Shown here: positions 1-6,706 of the stretch, piece after piece
How positions within the stretch are numbered: the stretch's first letter is position 1
Layout: the number at the start of each line of letters is the position of its first letter
NCBI GenBank assembly: GCA_013814015.1
Contig: JACCQS010000320.1
Coordinates: forward strand, 1-15,728
Direction: 5' to 3'
DNA: 15,728 nucleotides
Source: Geodermatophilaceae bacterium
GTDB lineage: Bacteria > Actinomycetota > Actinomycetes > Mycobacteriales > Geodermatophilaceae
Notes under the pieces: model-generated
The model's database searches: none
Told to the model about the DNA's origin: nothing
The model's input: the letters and a program-made list of their open reading frames with translations, nothing else
Program-made: the position numbers and the translations under genes

Positions 1-78
1 GAGCAGCCTGTTCTTGGCCGAGGAAGCAGGGAGCATCCCCACCGCGAGCACCAAGACAGCCCGTAGCCGGCGAATCAA
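1..78 (-). CDS. N-terminus of a putative exported protein (partial, cut by window edge)
   Basis: Only the first 26 codons are visible and the gene runs off the left edge. It would start at TTG (78-76). A clear GGAGG Shine-Dalgarno lies at 86-90 with a 7-nt gap. The translation begins with MIRRLR, followed by a hydrophobic stretch (AVLVLAVGML) and small residues (PASSA), which together look like an n-region, h-region and signal peptidase I site. No lipobox Cys is visible. It follows pafA on the same strand after a 141-bp spacer. In several actinobacteria an FKBP-type peptidyl-prolyl isomerase sits downstream of pafA, but nothing seen here identifies it as that. The start and export signal are fairly convincing; the function is unknown. 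Confidence 0.5.
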   Translation of the reverse strand, partial: MIRRLRAVLVLAVGMLPASSAKNRLL

Positions 79-153
79 GAAGAAACCTCCACAGCGTCGT
101 GCACGTTTGGGTCGTGGCGCACCGCACCGGGCTCACCCGAGGGCCGCCGCGAC

Positions 154-159
154 AGCATA
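154..159 (-). promoter_or_regulatory. possible -10 element (TATGCT) upstream of the exported-protein gene
   Basis: On the minus strand TATGCT matches the actinobacterial TANNNT -10 pattern. It lies about 75 nt before the TTG start and 60 nt past the pafA stop, so the downstream gene could be transcribed on its own. No convincing -35 is seen. The element is weak and could be a chance match. Confidence 0.22.
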
Positions 160-219
160 GCCACCAACCGGATGGCGAAATTCCACTACCGGGGGTGCGT
201 CGGCCGACCGCTTGCAACT

Positions 220-1578
220 TCACATGCTTGCGATGAGCTTGTCGACCCGGTCGTCGACGGCCTTGAACGGGTCTTTGCACAGCACCGTGCGCTGCGCCTG
301 ATCGTTGAGCTTGAGATGCACCCAGTCGACTGTGAAGTCGCGGCGCTTCTCCTGCGCGCGCCGGATGAATTCACCGCGTAGCCGTGCCCGCGTCGTCTGC
401 GGCGGAACGGTCTTGGCGGTGAACACCTCAAGATCGGAGGAGACCCGATTGACCGCTCCACGTTTGTCCAGAAGGTAGTAGAGGCCGCGGTCGCGGTTGA
501 TGTCGTGGTAGGCGAGGTCTATCTGGGCGATTCTTGAACTCGACAGCGGCAGATCATGTTTGGCTCGATAGCGCTCGATCAGCTGAAACTTCGTGGCCCA
601 GTCGATCTCTCGGTCGATCAGTGAGAGATCCTGGGAGTCGATGGCTTTGAGCGTTCTTCCCCAGAGTTCGAGCATGTCGATCAGGTCGCCACCGAGACCC
701 TCCTTGTCGACGAAGTCCGCGCACCGGGAGTGGTACTCGCTCTGAATCTCCAAGCCGGAGAGCTCGCGTCCATTGGCCAACCGAACCCGGCGACGACCGC
801 TCATGTCATGGCTGATCTCACGAATGGCCCGAATCGGATTTTCCAGGGTCATGTCGCGCAACACGACTCCAGCCTCGACCATCCGCAGCACCAGGTCGGT
901 GATCGTGACCTTGAGCAGCGTGGTCGTCTCGTTCATGTTGGAGTCTCCGACGATCACGTGCAGCCGCCGGTACTTCTCGGCGTCGGCGTGCGGCTCGTCA
1001 CGGGTGTTGATGATCGGGCGGGACCGCGTGGTCGCGGAGGACACGCCTTCCCAGATGTGCTCGGCACGCTGGCTCACGCAATAGACCGCACCGCGTGGGG
1101 TCTGCTGGATCTTTCCGGCACCGCACACCAATTGGCGGCTGACCAGGAACGGGATCAGGACATCGGCCAGCCGGATGAACTCGCCCTGACGCCCGACGAG
1201 GTAGTTCTCGTGGCAGCCGTAGGAGTTTCCCGCAGAATCGGTGTTGTTCTTGAACAGGTAGATGTCGCCGGTCACGCCCTCCTCATGCAGCCGCGCCTCG
1301 GCATCGACGAGCAATCCCTCCAGGATTCGCTCCCCGGCCCGGTCATGGATGACGAGTTCCCGGAGGTTGTCGCATTCCGGAGTCGCGTACTCGGGATGCG
1401 ATCCGACGTCGAGGTACAAGCGTGCGCCGTTGCGCAGGAATACGTTCGAAGAGCGACCCCAGGACACCACCCGCCGGAACAGGTAACGGGCGACCTCGTC
1501 GGGCGAGAGCCGGCGTTGACCCCGGAACGTACAGGTCACGCCGTACTCGGTCTCGATTCCGAAGATCCGTCGGTCCAC
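220..1578 (-). CDS. pafA: Pup--protein ligase PafA
   Basis: PafA forms an isopeptide bond between the C-terminal Glu of Pup and lysines of target proteins, using ATP, in the cytoplasm. The 452-residue product has the usual family length and is recognisable end to end. IETEYG at residues 8-13 holds the metal-binding Glu9. LYLDVGSHPEYATPE carries the catalytic Asp57. The nucleotide-binding region contains KNNTDS and RPIINTRDEPHADAEKYRRL. The C-terminal domain ends with QAQRTVLCKDPF and LIASM. It starts with GTG, 26 bp after the prcA stop and on the same strand. There is no Shine-Dalgarno; instead TAGGCT lies 6 nt before the GTG, which suggests a leaderless transcript separate from prcBA. It is the paralogue of Dop in this window, but lacks the extra loop after strand 1 that marks Dop. 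Confidence 0.98.
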   Translation of the reverse strand: MDRRIFGIETEYGVTCTFRGQRRLSPDEVARYLFRRVVSWGRSSNVFLRNGARLYLDVGSHPEYATPECDNLRELVIHDRAGERILEGLLVDAEARLHEEGVTGDIYLFKNNTDSAGNSYGCHENYLVGRQGEFIRLADVLIPFLVSRQLVCGAGKIQQTPRGAVYCVSQRAEHIWEGVSSATTRSRPIINTRDEPHADAEKYRRLHVIVGDSNMNETTTLLKVTITDLVLRMVEAGVVLRDMTLENPIRAIREISHDMSGRRRVRLANGRELSGLEIQSEYHSRCADFVDKEGLGGDLIDMLELWGRTLKAIDSQDLSLIDREIDWATKFQLIERYRAKHDLPLSSSRIAQIDLAYHDINRDRGLYYLLDKRGAVNRVSSDLEVFTAKTVPPQTTRARLRGEFIRRAQEKRRDFTVDWVHLKLNDQAQRTVLCKDPFKAVDDRVDKLIASM

Positions 1579-1584
1579 AGGTTC

Positions 1585-1590
1585 AGCCTA
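1585..1590 (-). promoter_or_regulatory. -10 element (TAGGCT) for a leaderless pafA transcript
   Basis: The minus strand reads TAGGCT, then 6 nt (GAACCT), then the GTG start of pafA. This matches TANNNT at the spacing that would place +1 on the start codon. No Shine-Dalgarno is present between the prcA stop and pafA. The same arrangement recurs before four other genes in the window. Confidence 0.55.
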
Positions 1591-1604
1591 GGCGCGACCT
1601 GGCG

Positions 1605-2405
1605 TCATGCCGGCGACCCGTTCGATGCCTCGCCTGCATCGGAGGGCGTCGCCGGCTCGTCGGGTTGGACGGGAGGAGCGTCATCCGCGCCGAGCAACTC
1701 CCTGAGCGCCGCTCCACTGATCCGCCGGAATGTGCGTTTGGTCCGGTTGCGGTCCAGGACCGCGACCTCCAGCTTCTGCGGCGGCAGGGGCTCTGTCGTT
1801 CCTGAGCCCGCGGCTTTTCCGTTCGTGGGCGCTGCCCCACTGGCCAGGGCTGAGGACGCCAGGGCGAGAGCCTCACGCAGCGGCAGCCGGGCCTGAAAGC
1901 CTGAACGCATTGCCGTGCTGACGGCCTCGGCCTGCGCGCCCATGACCACGAAGTCGGGCTCGTCGACAACCGATCCGTCGAAGGTCAGCCGGTAGAGCTC
2001 GTCCCGTCGTGGCTGCTCACCGAGTTCGGCAACACAGACCTCGACCTCGTAGGGCTTCATCTGCTCGGTGAAGATCGCGCCGAGCGTCTGTGCGTAGGCG
2101 TTGGCCAGCACCCTTCCGGTGACGTCCCGGCGGTTGTAGGAATAGCCACGGACGTCTGCCAGGCGGACACCGGCCTGGCGCAGGGTCTCGTATTCGCTGT
2201 AGCGCCCGACGGCGGCGAACCCGATTCGGTCGTAGATCTCGCCGATCTTGTGCAAGGTTGTACTGGGGTTCTCGGCGATGAACAGGATGCCTTCGGCATA
2301 GGTCAGCACCGCAACACTGCGGCCGCGCGAGATGCCCTTGCGCGCGTACTCCGAGCGGTCGCGCATGACCTGCTCGGCCGAGGCGTAGTACGGCATCTGA
2401 GTCAT
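1605..2405 (-). CDS. prcA: 20S proteasome subunit alpha
   Basis: This is the alpha-ring subunit of the 20S core. It has no protease activity and forms the gated entry ring that docks the Mpa ATPase. The 266 residues match actinobacterial PrcA along their length: YYASAEQVMRDRSEYARKGI near the N-terminus, ENPSTTLHKIGEIYDRIGFAAVGRY (about 45-70), DVTGRVLANAYAQTLGAIFTEQ (about 95-116), KPYEVEVCVAELG and EPDFVVMGA. The C-terminal part from about residue 190 is rich in Ala, Pro and Gly and looks disordered around a conserved LEVAVLDRNRTKRTFRRI strand. The ATG overlaps the prcB stop as ATGA, indicating translational coupling and equal output of the two subunits. The start is therefore well fixed. 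Confidence 0.98.
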   Translation of the reverse strand: MTQMPYYASAEQVMRDRSEYARKGISRGRSVAVLTYAEGILFIAENPSTTLHKIGEIYDRIGFAAVGRYSEYETLRQAGVRLADVRGYSYNRRDVTGRVLANAYAQTLGAIFTEQMKPYEVEVCVAELGEQPRRDELYRLTFDGSVVDEPDFVVMGAQAEAVSTAMRSGFQARLPLREALALASSALASGAAPTNGKAAGSGTTEPLPPQKLEVAVLDRNRTKRTFRRISGAALRELLGADDAPPVQPDEPATPSDAGEASNGSPA

Positions 2406-3277
2406 GAGCGGCTGCCCTCCTGCCGCTGGGTGATGACTCGCGACGCCACCGTGGTCACGGCTTCGTCGTCCATCCGCTCGGTGCCCGCGCCGGTGACCAC
2501 GAAGATCGAGGGCATCAGACCGCGCACCATGTCCGGACCGCCGGTGGCAGAGTCCTCGTCGGCGGCGTCGTAGAGCGCCTCGACAACGGCGTGCACGACC
2601 TCGTCCTGGCCCATCCGCTGGTTCCAGATCTTCTTGAGGCTGCCCTTAGCAAACAGCGATCCGGAGCCGACAGCGTGATATCCGCGCTCCTCGTACAGGC
2701 CACCGGTGACGTCGTAGCCGAAGATCCGCCCGGGCAAGGACTCAGCCGGGGTCTGTACGGAGTCCTCGTCGGTGACCGGGTCATGGTCGGGTCTGACGTC
2801 GACACCGGCGAACAGTGGCACGACCGCGAGCCCCTGCATGGCGGCGCCGAGGTTTCCGCGGATCATGGCGGCGAGGCGGTTTGCCTTGCCGTCCAAGGAC
2901 AGTGTGGTTCCCTCGATCTTCTCGTAGTGCTCGAGTTCGACCTGGAACAGCCGGACCAGTTCGCCGGCGATACCGGCCGTGCCCGCGATCCCGACAACGG
3001 AGTACTCGTCGGCAGCGAAAACCTTGTCGATGTCGCGGGAGGCGATCAGGTTGCCCATCGTGGCCCGCCGGTCGCCGCCCATCACGACCCCGCCTGGGAA
3101 GCTCGCCGCGACGATCGTCGTGGCATGCGGGGCCAATCCGGCGCCCGAGCCGGCCGGAAGTCCGCGTGCGGGCAGCAGGTGCGCAGCTTCCTGGCCGAGA
3201 AAGTCCACGAACGACGACCCCGCGGCACGGAGATACCCCGGCGGCAATCCCGAAGAACCCGCGCCTCGTTCGGCCAC
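2402..3277 (-). CDS. prcB: 20S proteasome subunit beta (catalytic)
   Basis: This is the proteolytic beta subunit, made as a precursor and self-cleaved to expose an N-terminal threonine. In the 291-residue product the propeptide is about 52 residues. Processing before Thr53 (in PHATTIVA) leaves Thr1, Asp17 (MGGDRRAT, Asp69) and Lys33 (SRDIDK, Lys85), the expected catalytic set. HYEKIEG, KANRLAAMIRGNLGAAMQGLAVVP and YHAVGSGSLFAKG are family signatures. It starts with GTG, with an AAAGGG-like Shine-Dalgarno about 8 nt upstream. The 120 nt between it and the last plausible codon of the HNH gene could hold a promoter, but I see no convincing one. An odd feature is a long, partly acidic loop at residues 161-182, roughly 13 residues longer than the corresponding stretch I recall for M. 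tuberculosis PrcB. Confidence 0.98.
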   Translation of the reverse strand: MAERGAGSSGLPPGYLRAAGSSFVDFLGQEAAHLLPARGLPAGSGAGLAPHATTIVAASFPGGVVMGGDRRATMGNLIASRDIDKVFAADEYSVVGIAGTAGIAGELVRLFQVELEHYEKIEGTTLSLDGKANRLAAMIRGNLGAAMQGLAVVPLFAGVDVRPDHDPVTDEDSVQTPAESLPGRIFGYDVTGGLYEERGYHAVGSGSLFAKGSLKKIWNQRMGQDEVVHAVVEALYDAADEDSATGGPDMVRGLMPSIFVVTGAGTERMDDEAVTTVASRVITQRQEGSRS

Positions 3278-3397
3278 GAAACCGCCCTTTCTACCCGCTC
3301 GATTGATCCACTGGTCCAGCGATTCAGCCCGCCAGATCCCTTGGCGCGAACCCTACCCGCGGGCCGATCCGGCGGTGGTCGGGGCGATTCCGGCAAC

Positions 3398-3917
3398 TCA
3401 GGCGGTGGGGCGGTGCGAACGTAGCTCGACCTCGAGGTAGGGCCCGCGGTACGGGAACAACTCGATCACGCGCGGCCATGAGCCTTTCGCCAACGGCACG
3501 CTGGCGAGTATTGGGACCGGGGGACGAAGTCGATCTGTCCATTGAGATAACTCACGGCGGCCTGGAGCGCATCGATCCGATCCTTGAATTGACCGAGTCC
3601 GCCATTGCAGTTGAAGCACAGCAGCCCGCGAACCTCGCCCGTTGCGTGGTCGTGGTCGACCTGGGCCGCTGCAGCGGTGCGACAAATGGCGCGCACAAGC
3701 CGCCCTGCGCAGCCATCATTGCGTCCGCATCGGCAGCCGTGATTCCGTACCGTAGCTTGAGGTGATAGGTGCGAGAACCACCGACTTTGATCTTGCTCAG
3801 TCGGCCTCGTGCGTTATGGCAGGGCTTGCAGTAGAACGCCAGACCATCCGGCCGCCGTACATTCGCGTGGTACTCCGAAGATGGGTTGCTCTCCCCGCAG
3901 TCCGCGCATCGTTTCAT
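3398..3917 (-). pseudogene. HNH / recombination endonuclease VII-type gene, broken by two frame changes
   Basis: This is a zinc-finger HNH nuclease-like gene between pup and prcB, a position where endonuclease VII-domain genes also occur in other actinobacteria (from memory). ATG at 3917 has an AAGAGG Shine-Dalgarno about 8 nt upstream and lies 38 nt past the pup stop. Frame A gives CxxC (4, 7), CxxC (30, 33) and LKLRYGITAADADAMMAAQGGLCA. The reading then moves to a second frame near 3689-3694 (in a GCGCGC run), giving ICRT, the HNH core DHDHATG, RGLLCFNCNGGLG and LQAAVSYL. Frame B would stop at 3466. A third frame entered near the five-G (minus-strand five-C) run at 3519-3523 reads ELFPYRGPYLEVEL and stops at 3398, with coding-like G/C at third positions. 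Each junction needs one base gained or two lost. It is decayed, or the sequence has indel errors. The second junction is less certain than the first. Confidence 0.75.
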
Positions 3918-3954
3918 CCCTGAAACCTCTTGCGCTGCAAGGGGTCCGGACGAT

Positions 3955-4164
3955 TCACTGGCCCCCCTTCTGCACATACTGCCTCACGAACTCCTCAGAA
4001 TTCTCCTCGAGCACCTCGTCAATATCGTCGAGAATTGCATCGATATCGCCTGACATTTTCTCGTGCCGTTCGCCGGCAGTTGTGTCAACGCTGGCCTCGA
4101 CGTCGACGTCTTCTTCCTTAGCCCGGCTGCGCTGCTGTTGGCCCCCGGTGTCCCGTGTCGTCAT
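3955..4164 (-). CDS. pup: Prokaryotic ubiquitin-like protein Pup
   Basis: Pup is the small disordered tag that is attached to target lysines and steers them to the proteasome. The 69-residue product is very acidic and hydrophilic. Its central and C-terminal region (DIDAILDDIDEVLEENSEEFVR) is the helix-forming part that binds the Mpa coiled coils. It ends in VQKGGQ. The terminal Gln means Dop must deamidate it to Glu before PafA can use it. ATG at 4164 has a good GAGGAG Shine-Dalgarno at 4170-4175 with a 5-nt gap, unlike dop and pafA, which lack one. Three lysines are present (one in RAKEED, one in HEKMSG, one just before GGQ). A 117-bp spacer separates it from the phosphatase gene upstream; TACTGT about 60 nt before the start could be its own -10, at low confidence. 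Confidence 0.98.
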   Translation of the reverse strand: MTTRDTGGQQQRSRAKEEDVDVEASVDTTAGERHEKMSGDIDAILDDIDEVLEENSEEFVRQYVQKGGQ

Positions 4165-4281
4165 CGGTTCTCCTCATCTTTCCTCGCGCCATCCCGCCGC
4201 GGCGGTCGAGCCTTCCGGAGTGCTGACAGTACCCGCGGCTGCGACAGGATCGGCTTACTCGGCCGGCAAGGAGACAGTCAG

Positions 4282-4716
4282 TCACCGCCCCTGGAAGTTC
4301 CGCACGTACCGCCGTTGCCACAGTGTTTCGACGGCGTGACGGTCGTAGCGCTGGCGTGCGTATGCGACCGCATCCGCAGCGGGCATCCCATCCAGGACAG
4401 CCAAGCAGGCCAGCGCTGTGCCGGTTCTCCCCCGGCCGCCCCGACAGGCAATCTCCACCCGCTCGGACTCGGCGCGACGCCAGGCCTCCTGAAGTCCGTC
4501 AAGGGCATCGGAGCGGTCGCTCGGCAGCCCGAAGTCGGGCCACCGAAGCCACCGTGCCTCCCAGGTGACGGCCGGCGGCGGTTTACCGAGCAGATACAGG
4601 CCAAAGTGCGGCGGTGGACCGGCAGGTGGTGGCCGACCCAGGCCGCGCCCTCGTACCAGTCGACCCGACGGCAACCCAAGCACACCCGGCAGCGCCGGAT
4701 CCCAGGTGTCGGCCAC
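4282..4716 (-). CDS. Protein-tyrosine phosphatase-like protein (CX5R family)
   Basis: This is a small predicted cysteine phosphatase of 144 residues, cytoplasmic, substrate unknown. The P-loop is IACRGGRGRTGTALA, with Cys91 and Arg97 forming the CX5R nucleophile and phosphate-binding loop. WPDFGLPSD (59-67) supplies a probable general acid, Asp61, at the usual distance before the P-loop. The start (LPSGRLVRGRGL) and end (YDRHAVETLWQRRYVRNF) look like an actinobacterial phosphatase-like family I recognise, which has no assigned function that I know of. It starts with GTG at 4716, with no Shine-Dalgarno; TACGGT lies 6 nt upstream, so it may be leaderless. It sits between the DinB remnant and pup, inside the proteasome locus. 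It could act on phosphoproteins or small phosphorylated metabolites; a link to pupylation is only positional. Confidence 0.85.
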   Translation of the reverse strand: MADTWDPALPGVLGLPSGRLVRGRGLGRPPPAGPPPHFGLYLLGKPPPAVTWEARWLRWPDFGLPSDRSDALDGLQEAWRRAESERVEIACRGGRGRTGTALACLAVLDGMPAADAVAYARQRYDRHAVETLWQRRYVRNFQGR

Positions 4717-4722
4717 GACTCG

Positions 4723-4728
4723 ACCGTA
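4723..4728 (-). promoter_or_regulatory. -10 element (TACGGT) for a leaderless phosphatase transcript
   Basis: The minus strand reads TACGGT, then 6 nt (CGAGTC), then the GTG start of the phosphatase gene. It fits TANNNT at the leaderless spacing, and no Shine-Dalgarno is seen. It lies in the 36-bp gap after the DinB gene, so pup could be transcribed from here as well as from any nearer promoter. Confidence 0.5.
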
Positions 4729-4752
4729 CGGTCCGGGAACGATGCCGAGCGC

Positions 4753-5109
4753 TTATGCCTGCGCGGCGTCGATCTGTTCGCGCAGGATGTCCAACTGGCC
4801 GGCGTGCCGAGCCGTCTCCTCGATCATGTGCACGTAGATCCATCGCAGCGACACCTGTCCCATCCGGTGGTGCGGCAGAGCAACGTCGAGCACATGGCCG
4901 GCCGCCAGCGTTCGCGACGTCGCGCAGGCAACTCGGTAATCGTCGCCCAGGGACGTGCCCGTCTCGTGGTCCGCGACCACGAACTCGGAGTCGCGTTGGT
5001 GAGCACGCCGATTGTCACCGGAGGCAGCGCCCAGTACCTGATGGAACCAGCCGACCTCCACCCAGCGCAGATGTTTGACGGTCCCGCCCAGGGTGGTGAG
5101 CGAGGGCAC
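4753..5109 (-). CDS. DinB/DUF664-family protein, N-terminally truncated
   Basis: This is a predicted metal-binding four-helix DinB-like protein (DUF664 branch). The 118-residue product from GTG 5109 contains LTTLGGTVKHLRWVEVGWF (4-22) with a candidate metal-ligand His13, and the C-terminal HMIEETARHAGQLDILREQID. Full members are about 160-175 residues, so roughly the first 45-50 are missing. Upstream in the same frame the codons read AARRRL before the GTG, which still resembles the family, but the frame then meets a stop (TGA) inside the 3' end of dop. No ATG, GTG or TTG lies between that stop and 5109, and no Shine-Dalgarno is well placed. It therefore looks like a remnant abutting dop. It may be translated poorly or not at all. 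The function of the family is not well defined. Confidence 0.65.
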   Translation of the reverse strand: MPSLTTLGGTVKHLRWVEVGWFHQVLGAASGDNRRAHQRDSEFVVADHETGTSLGDDYRVACATSRTLAAGHVLDVALPHHRMGQVSLRWIYVHMIEETARHAGQLDILREQIDAAQA

Positions 5110-5146
5110 GAGGCGCCGTCGGGCAGCAGTCCCTCTTCCACCGGCG

Positions 5147-6655
5147 CTACCGGCCGCCGGTCAGGCGTTCGACCAGTTCGCGCGCATCGGTGCACCCGTC
5201 GAGCAACTCACCGACGTGTTCGCGGGTGCCGCGTTGCGGTTCCAGAGTCGGTATCCGGACTAGATTCTCCGCACCGAGATCGAAGATGACCGAGTCCCAC
5301 GATGCGGCGGCGACATTCTTCGGATACCGGCGCAGGCACTCTCCACGGAAGTACGCCCGCGTGTCGGTCGGCGGCCGGTGAGCGGCCAGGGCAACGTCGC
5401 TGTCGGAGACCAGTCGCTGCATCGCCCCTCGGGCCACCAGCCGGTGGTAGAGCCCGCGCTCGGGGCGTACGTCGCTGTACTGCAGGTCGATCAGCGCCAG
5501 CCGCGAGTCGTCCCAGCGCAGGCCGTCACGTTCCCGATATCCCTGCAGCAGGCGCAGTTTCGCGACCCAATCCAGCCGATCGGCACAAGACATCGGGTCC
5601 CGTTCGAGGTCGGACAGGATCTCGGCCCAGCGCTCCAGTACGTCCTTGGTCTCCGGGTCGTCGACGCCCATCCGGTGCACATATGTGGTGGCCAGTTCGT
5701 GGTAGATCCACTGCAGTTGCACGGCGGTCAGCCGGCGCCCGTCGAACAGCCGGATCTGGGTCGCCAACGAGGGATCATGGCTGACCGCATGCAGGGTCGT
5801 CACCGGCTCCTCGATCCGCAGGTCGACGCCGATCTCGCCGTCCTCGATCATCGCCAGGACCAGCGAGGTCGTACCAAGCTTCAGATAGGTGGAGAACTCG
5901 GCCAGGTTGGCGTCGCCGATGATGACGTGTAGCCGCCGGTACTTCTCCGCGTCGGCATGCGGCTCGTCCCGGGTGTTGATGATCGGCCGCTTGAGCGTGG
6001 TCTCCAGCCCAACCTCCACCTCGAAGAAGTCCGCGCGTTGCGAGATCTGGAACCCGGCCCGCTTCCCGTCCTGGCCGAGCCCCACTCGGCCCTGCCCGCA
6101 GATCACCTGGCGGCTGACGAAGAACGGGATGAGGTGGGTGACGATGTCGGCGAAGGGAGTCTGACGGCGCATCAGATAGTTCTCGTGCGAGCCGTAGGAG
6201 GCGCCCTTGCCGTCGGTGTTGTTCTTGTACAACCCGATCCGCGGCTGGCCGGGGATCATGGAGGCCCGCCGCGCAGCCTCAGCCATGATCAGCTCTCCGG
6301 CCTTGTCCCACAGCACGCCGTCCCGGGGATTGGTCACCTCCGGTGTGGAGTACTCCGGGTGGGCGTGGTCCACGTAGAGCCGAGCGCCGTTGGTGAGGAT
6401 CACGTTGGCCAGGCCCGGGTCCTCGTCCAGCTCGTTGTGGTCAAGCGCCGAGGCCGGAGAGAGATCGAACCCTCGGGCGTCGCGCAGCGGGGACTCCTCC
6501 TCGAAGTCCCAGCGCGGACGGCGCAGGGTGGGTGCCTCGGCAACCGCCCAGGCGTTCACGATCTGGCCCGAGAGCAGGGTCGGGTTGGCGCCGGGCTGCC
6601 CGGGGACCGAGATGCCGTACTCCACCTCGGTGCCGATCACCCGATGAACACTCAT
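5147..6655 (-). CDS. dop: Pup deamidase / depupylase Dop
   Basis: Dop converts the C-terminal Gln of Pup to Glu and cleaves Pup from modified proteins. The 502-residue product is typical in length. GTEVEYG (8-14) carries metal ligand Glu10. LYVDHAHPEYSTPE holds the active-site Asp96. A Dop-specific loop spans about residues 41-80 (PTLRRPRWDFEEESPL and following) and is absent from PafA here. KNNTDGKGASYGSHENYL and RPIINTRDEPHADAEKYRRL are shared with PafA. The C-terminal domain includes RGECLRRYP and SVIFDLGAE. ATG at 6655 has no Shine-Dalgarno but TACCCT 6 nt before it, suggesting a leaderless transcript. It lies 51 bp past the upstream lipoprotein gene. Its presence matches the Gln ending of Pup, which requires deamidation. 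Confidence 0.98.
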   Translation of the reverse strand: MSVHRVIGTEVEYGISVPGQPGANPTLLSGQIVNAWAVAEAPTLRRPRWDFEEESPLRDARGFDLSPASALDHNELDEDPGLANVILTNGARLYVDHAHPEYSTPEVTNPRDGVLWDKAGELIMAEAARRASMIPGQPRIGLYKNNTDGKGASYGSHENYLMRRQTPFADIVTHLIPFFVSRQVICGQGRVGLGQDGKRAGFQISQRADFFEVEVGLETTLKRPIINTRDEPHADAEKYRRLHVIIGDANLAEFSTYLKLGTTSLVLAMIEDGEIGVDLRIEEPVTTLHAVSHDPSLATQIRLFDGRRLTAVQLQWIYHELATTYVHRMGVDDPETKDVLERWAEILSDLERDPMSCADRLDWVAKLRLLQGYRERDGLRWDDSRLALIDLQYSDVRPERGLYHRLVARGAMQRLVSDSDVALAAHRPPTDTRAYFRGECLRRYPKNVAAASWDSVIFDLGAENLVRIPTLEPQRGTREHVGELLDGCTDARELVERLTGGR

Positions 6656-6661
6656 GGGCCA

Positions 6662-6667
6662 AGGGTA
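6662..6667 (-). promoter_or_regulatory. -10 element (TACCCT) for a leaderless dop transcript
   Basis: The minus strand reads TACCCT, then 6 nt (TGGCCC), then the ATG of dop. The hexamer and spacing are identical to those in front of the RecB-like gene on the other strand. There is no Shine-Dalgarno in the 51-bp spacer and no evident -35. Confidence 0.55.
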
Positions 6668-6706
6668 GTTGTGGGCTGCTATGGGCGCCGGGCCACGACC
6701 GATCAG

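Noticed and set aside
2..160. Open plus-strand frame at the left edge, possible C-terminus of a gene
   Set aside because: The translation is Arg/Ala-rich without recognisable features, and the opposite strand has a better case (Shine-Dalgarno plus signal peptide).
199..208. Palindrome GTCGGCCGAC 11 nt after pafA as a terminator
   Set aside because: It has no loop, so only a very short stem could form, and no U-tract follows.
730..1896. 388-codon plus-strand open frame opposite pafA and prcA
   Set aside because: It spans two unrelated genes on the other strand and has no motif or ribosome-binding site.
3324..3542. Small minus-strand open frame between the HNH gene and prcB
   Set aside because: It has no Shine-Dalgarno or family features, and the frame ending at 3398 has better third-position G/C over the same stretch.
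3466..3696. Programmed frameshifting to express the HNH protein
   Set aside because: No classic slippery heptamer or downstream structure was seen. A -1 slip would give a CxxxC spacing in place of the CxxC needed for the zinc knuckle, so decay or an indel error is more likely.
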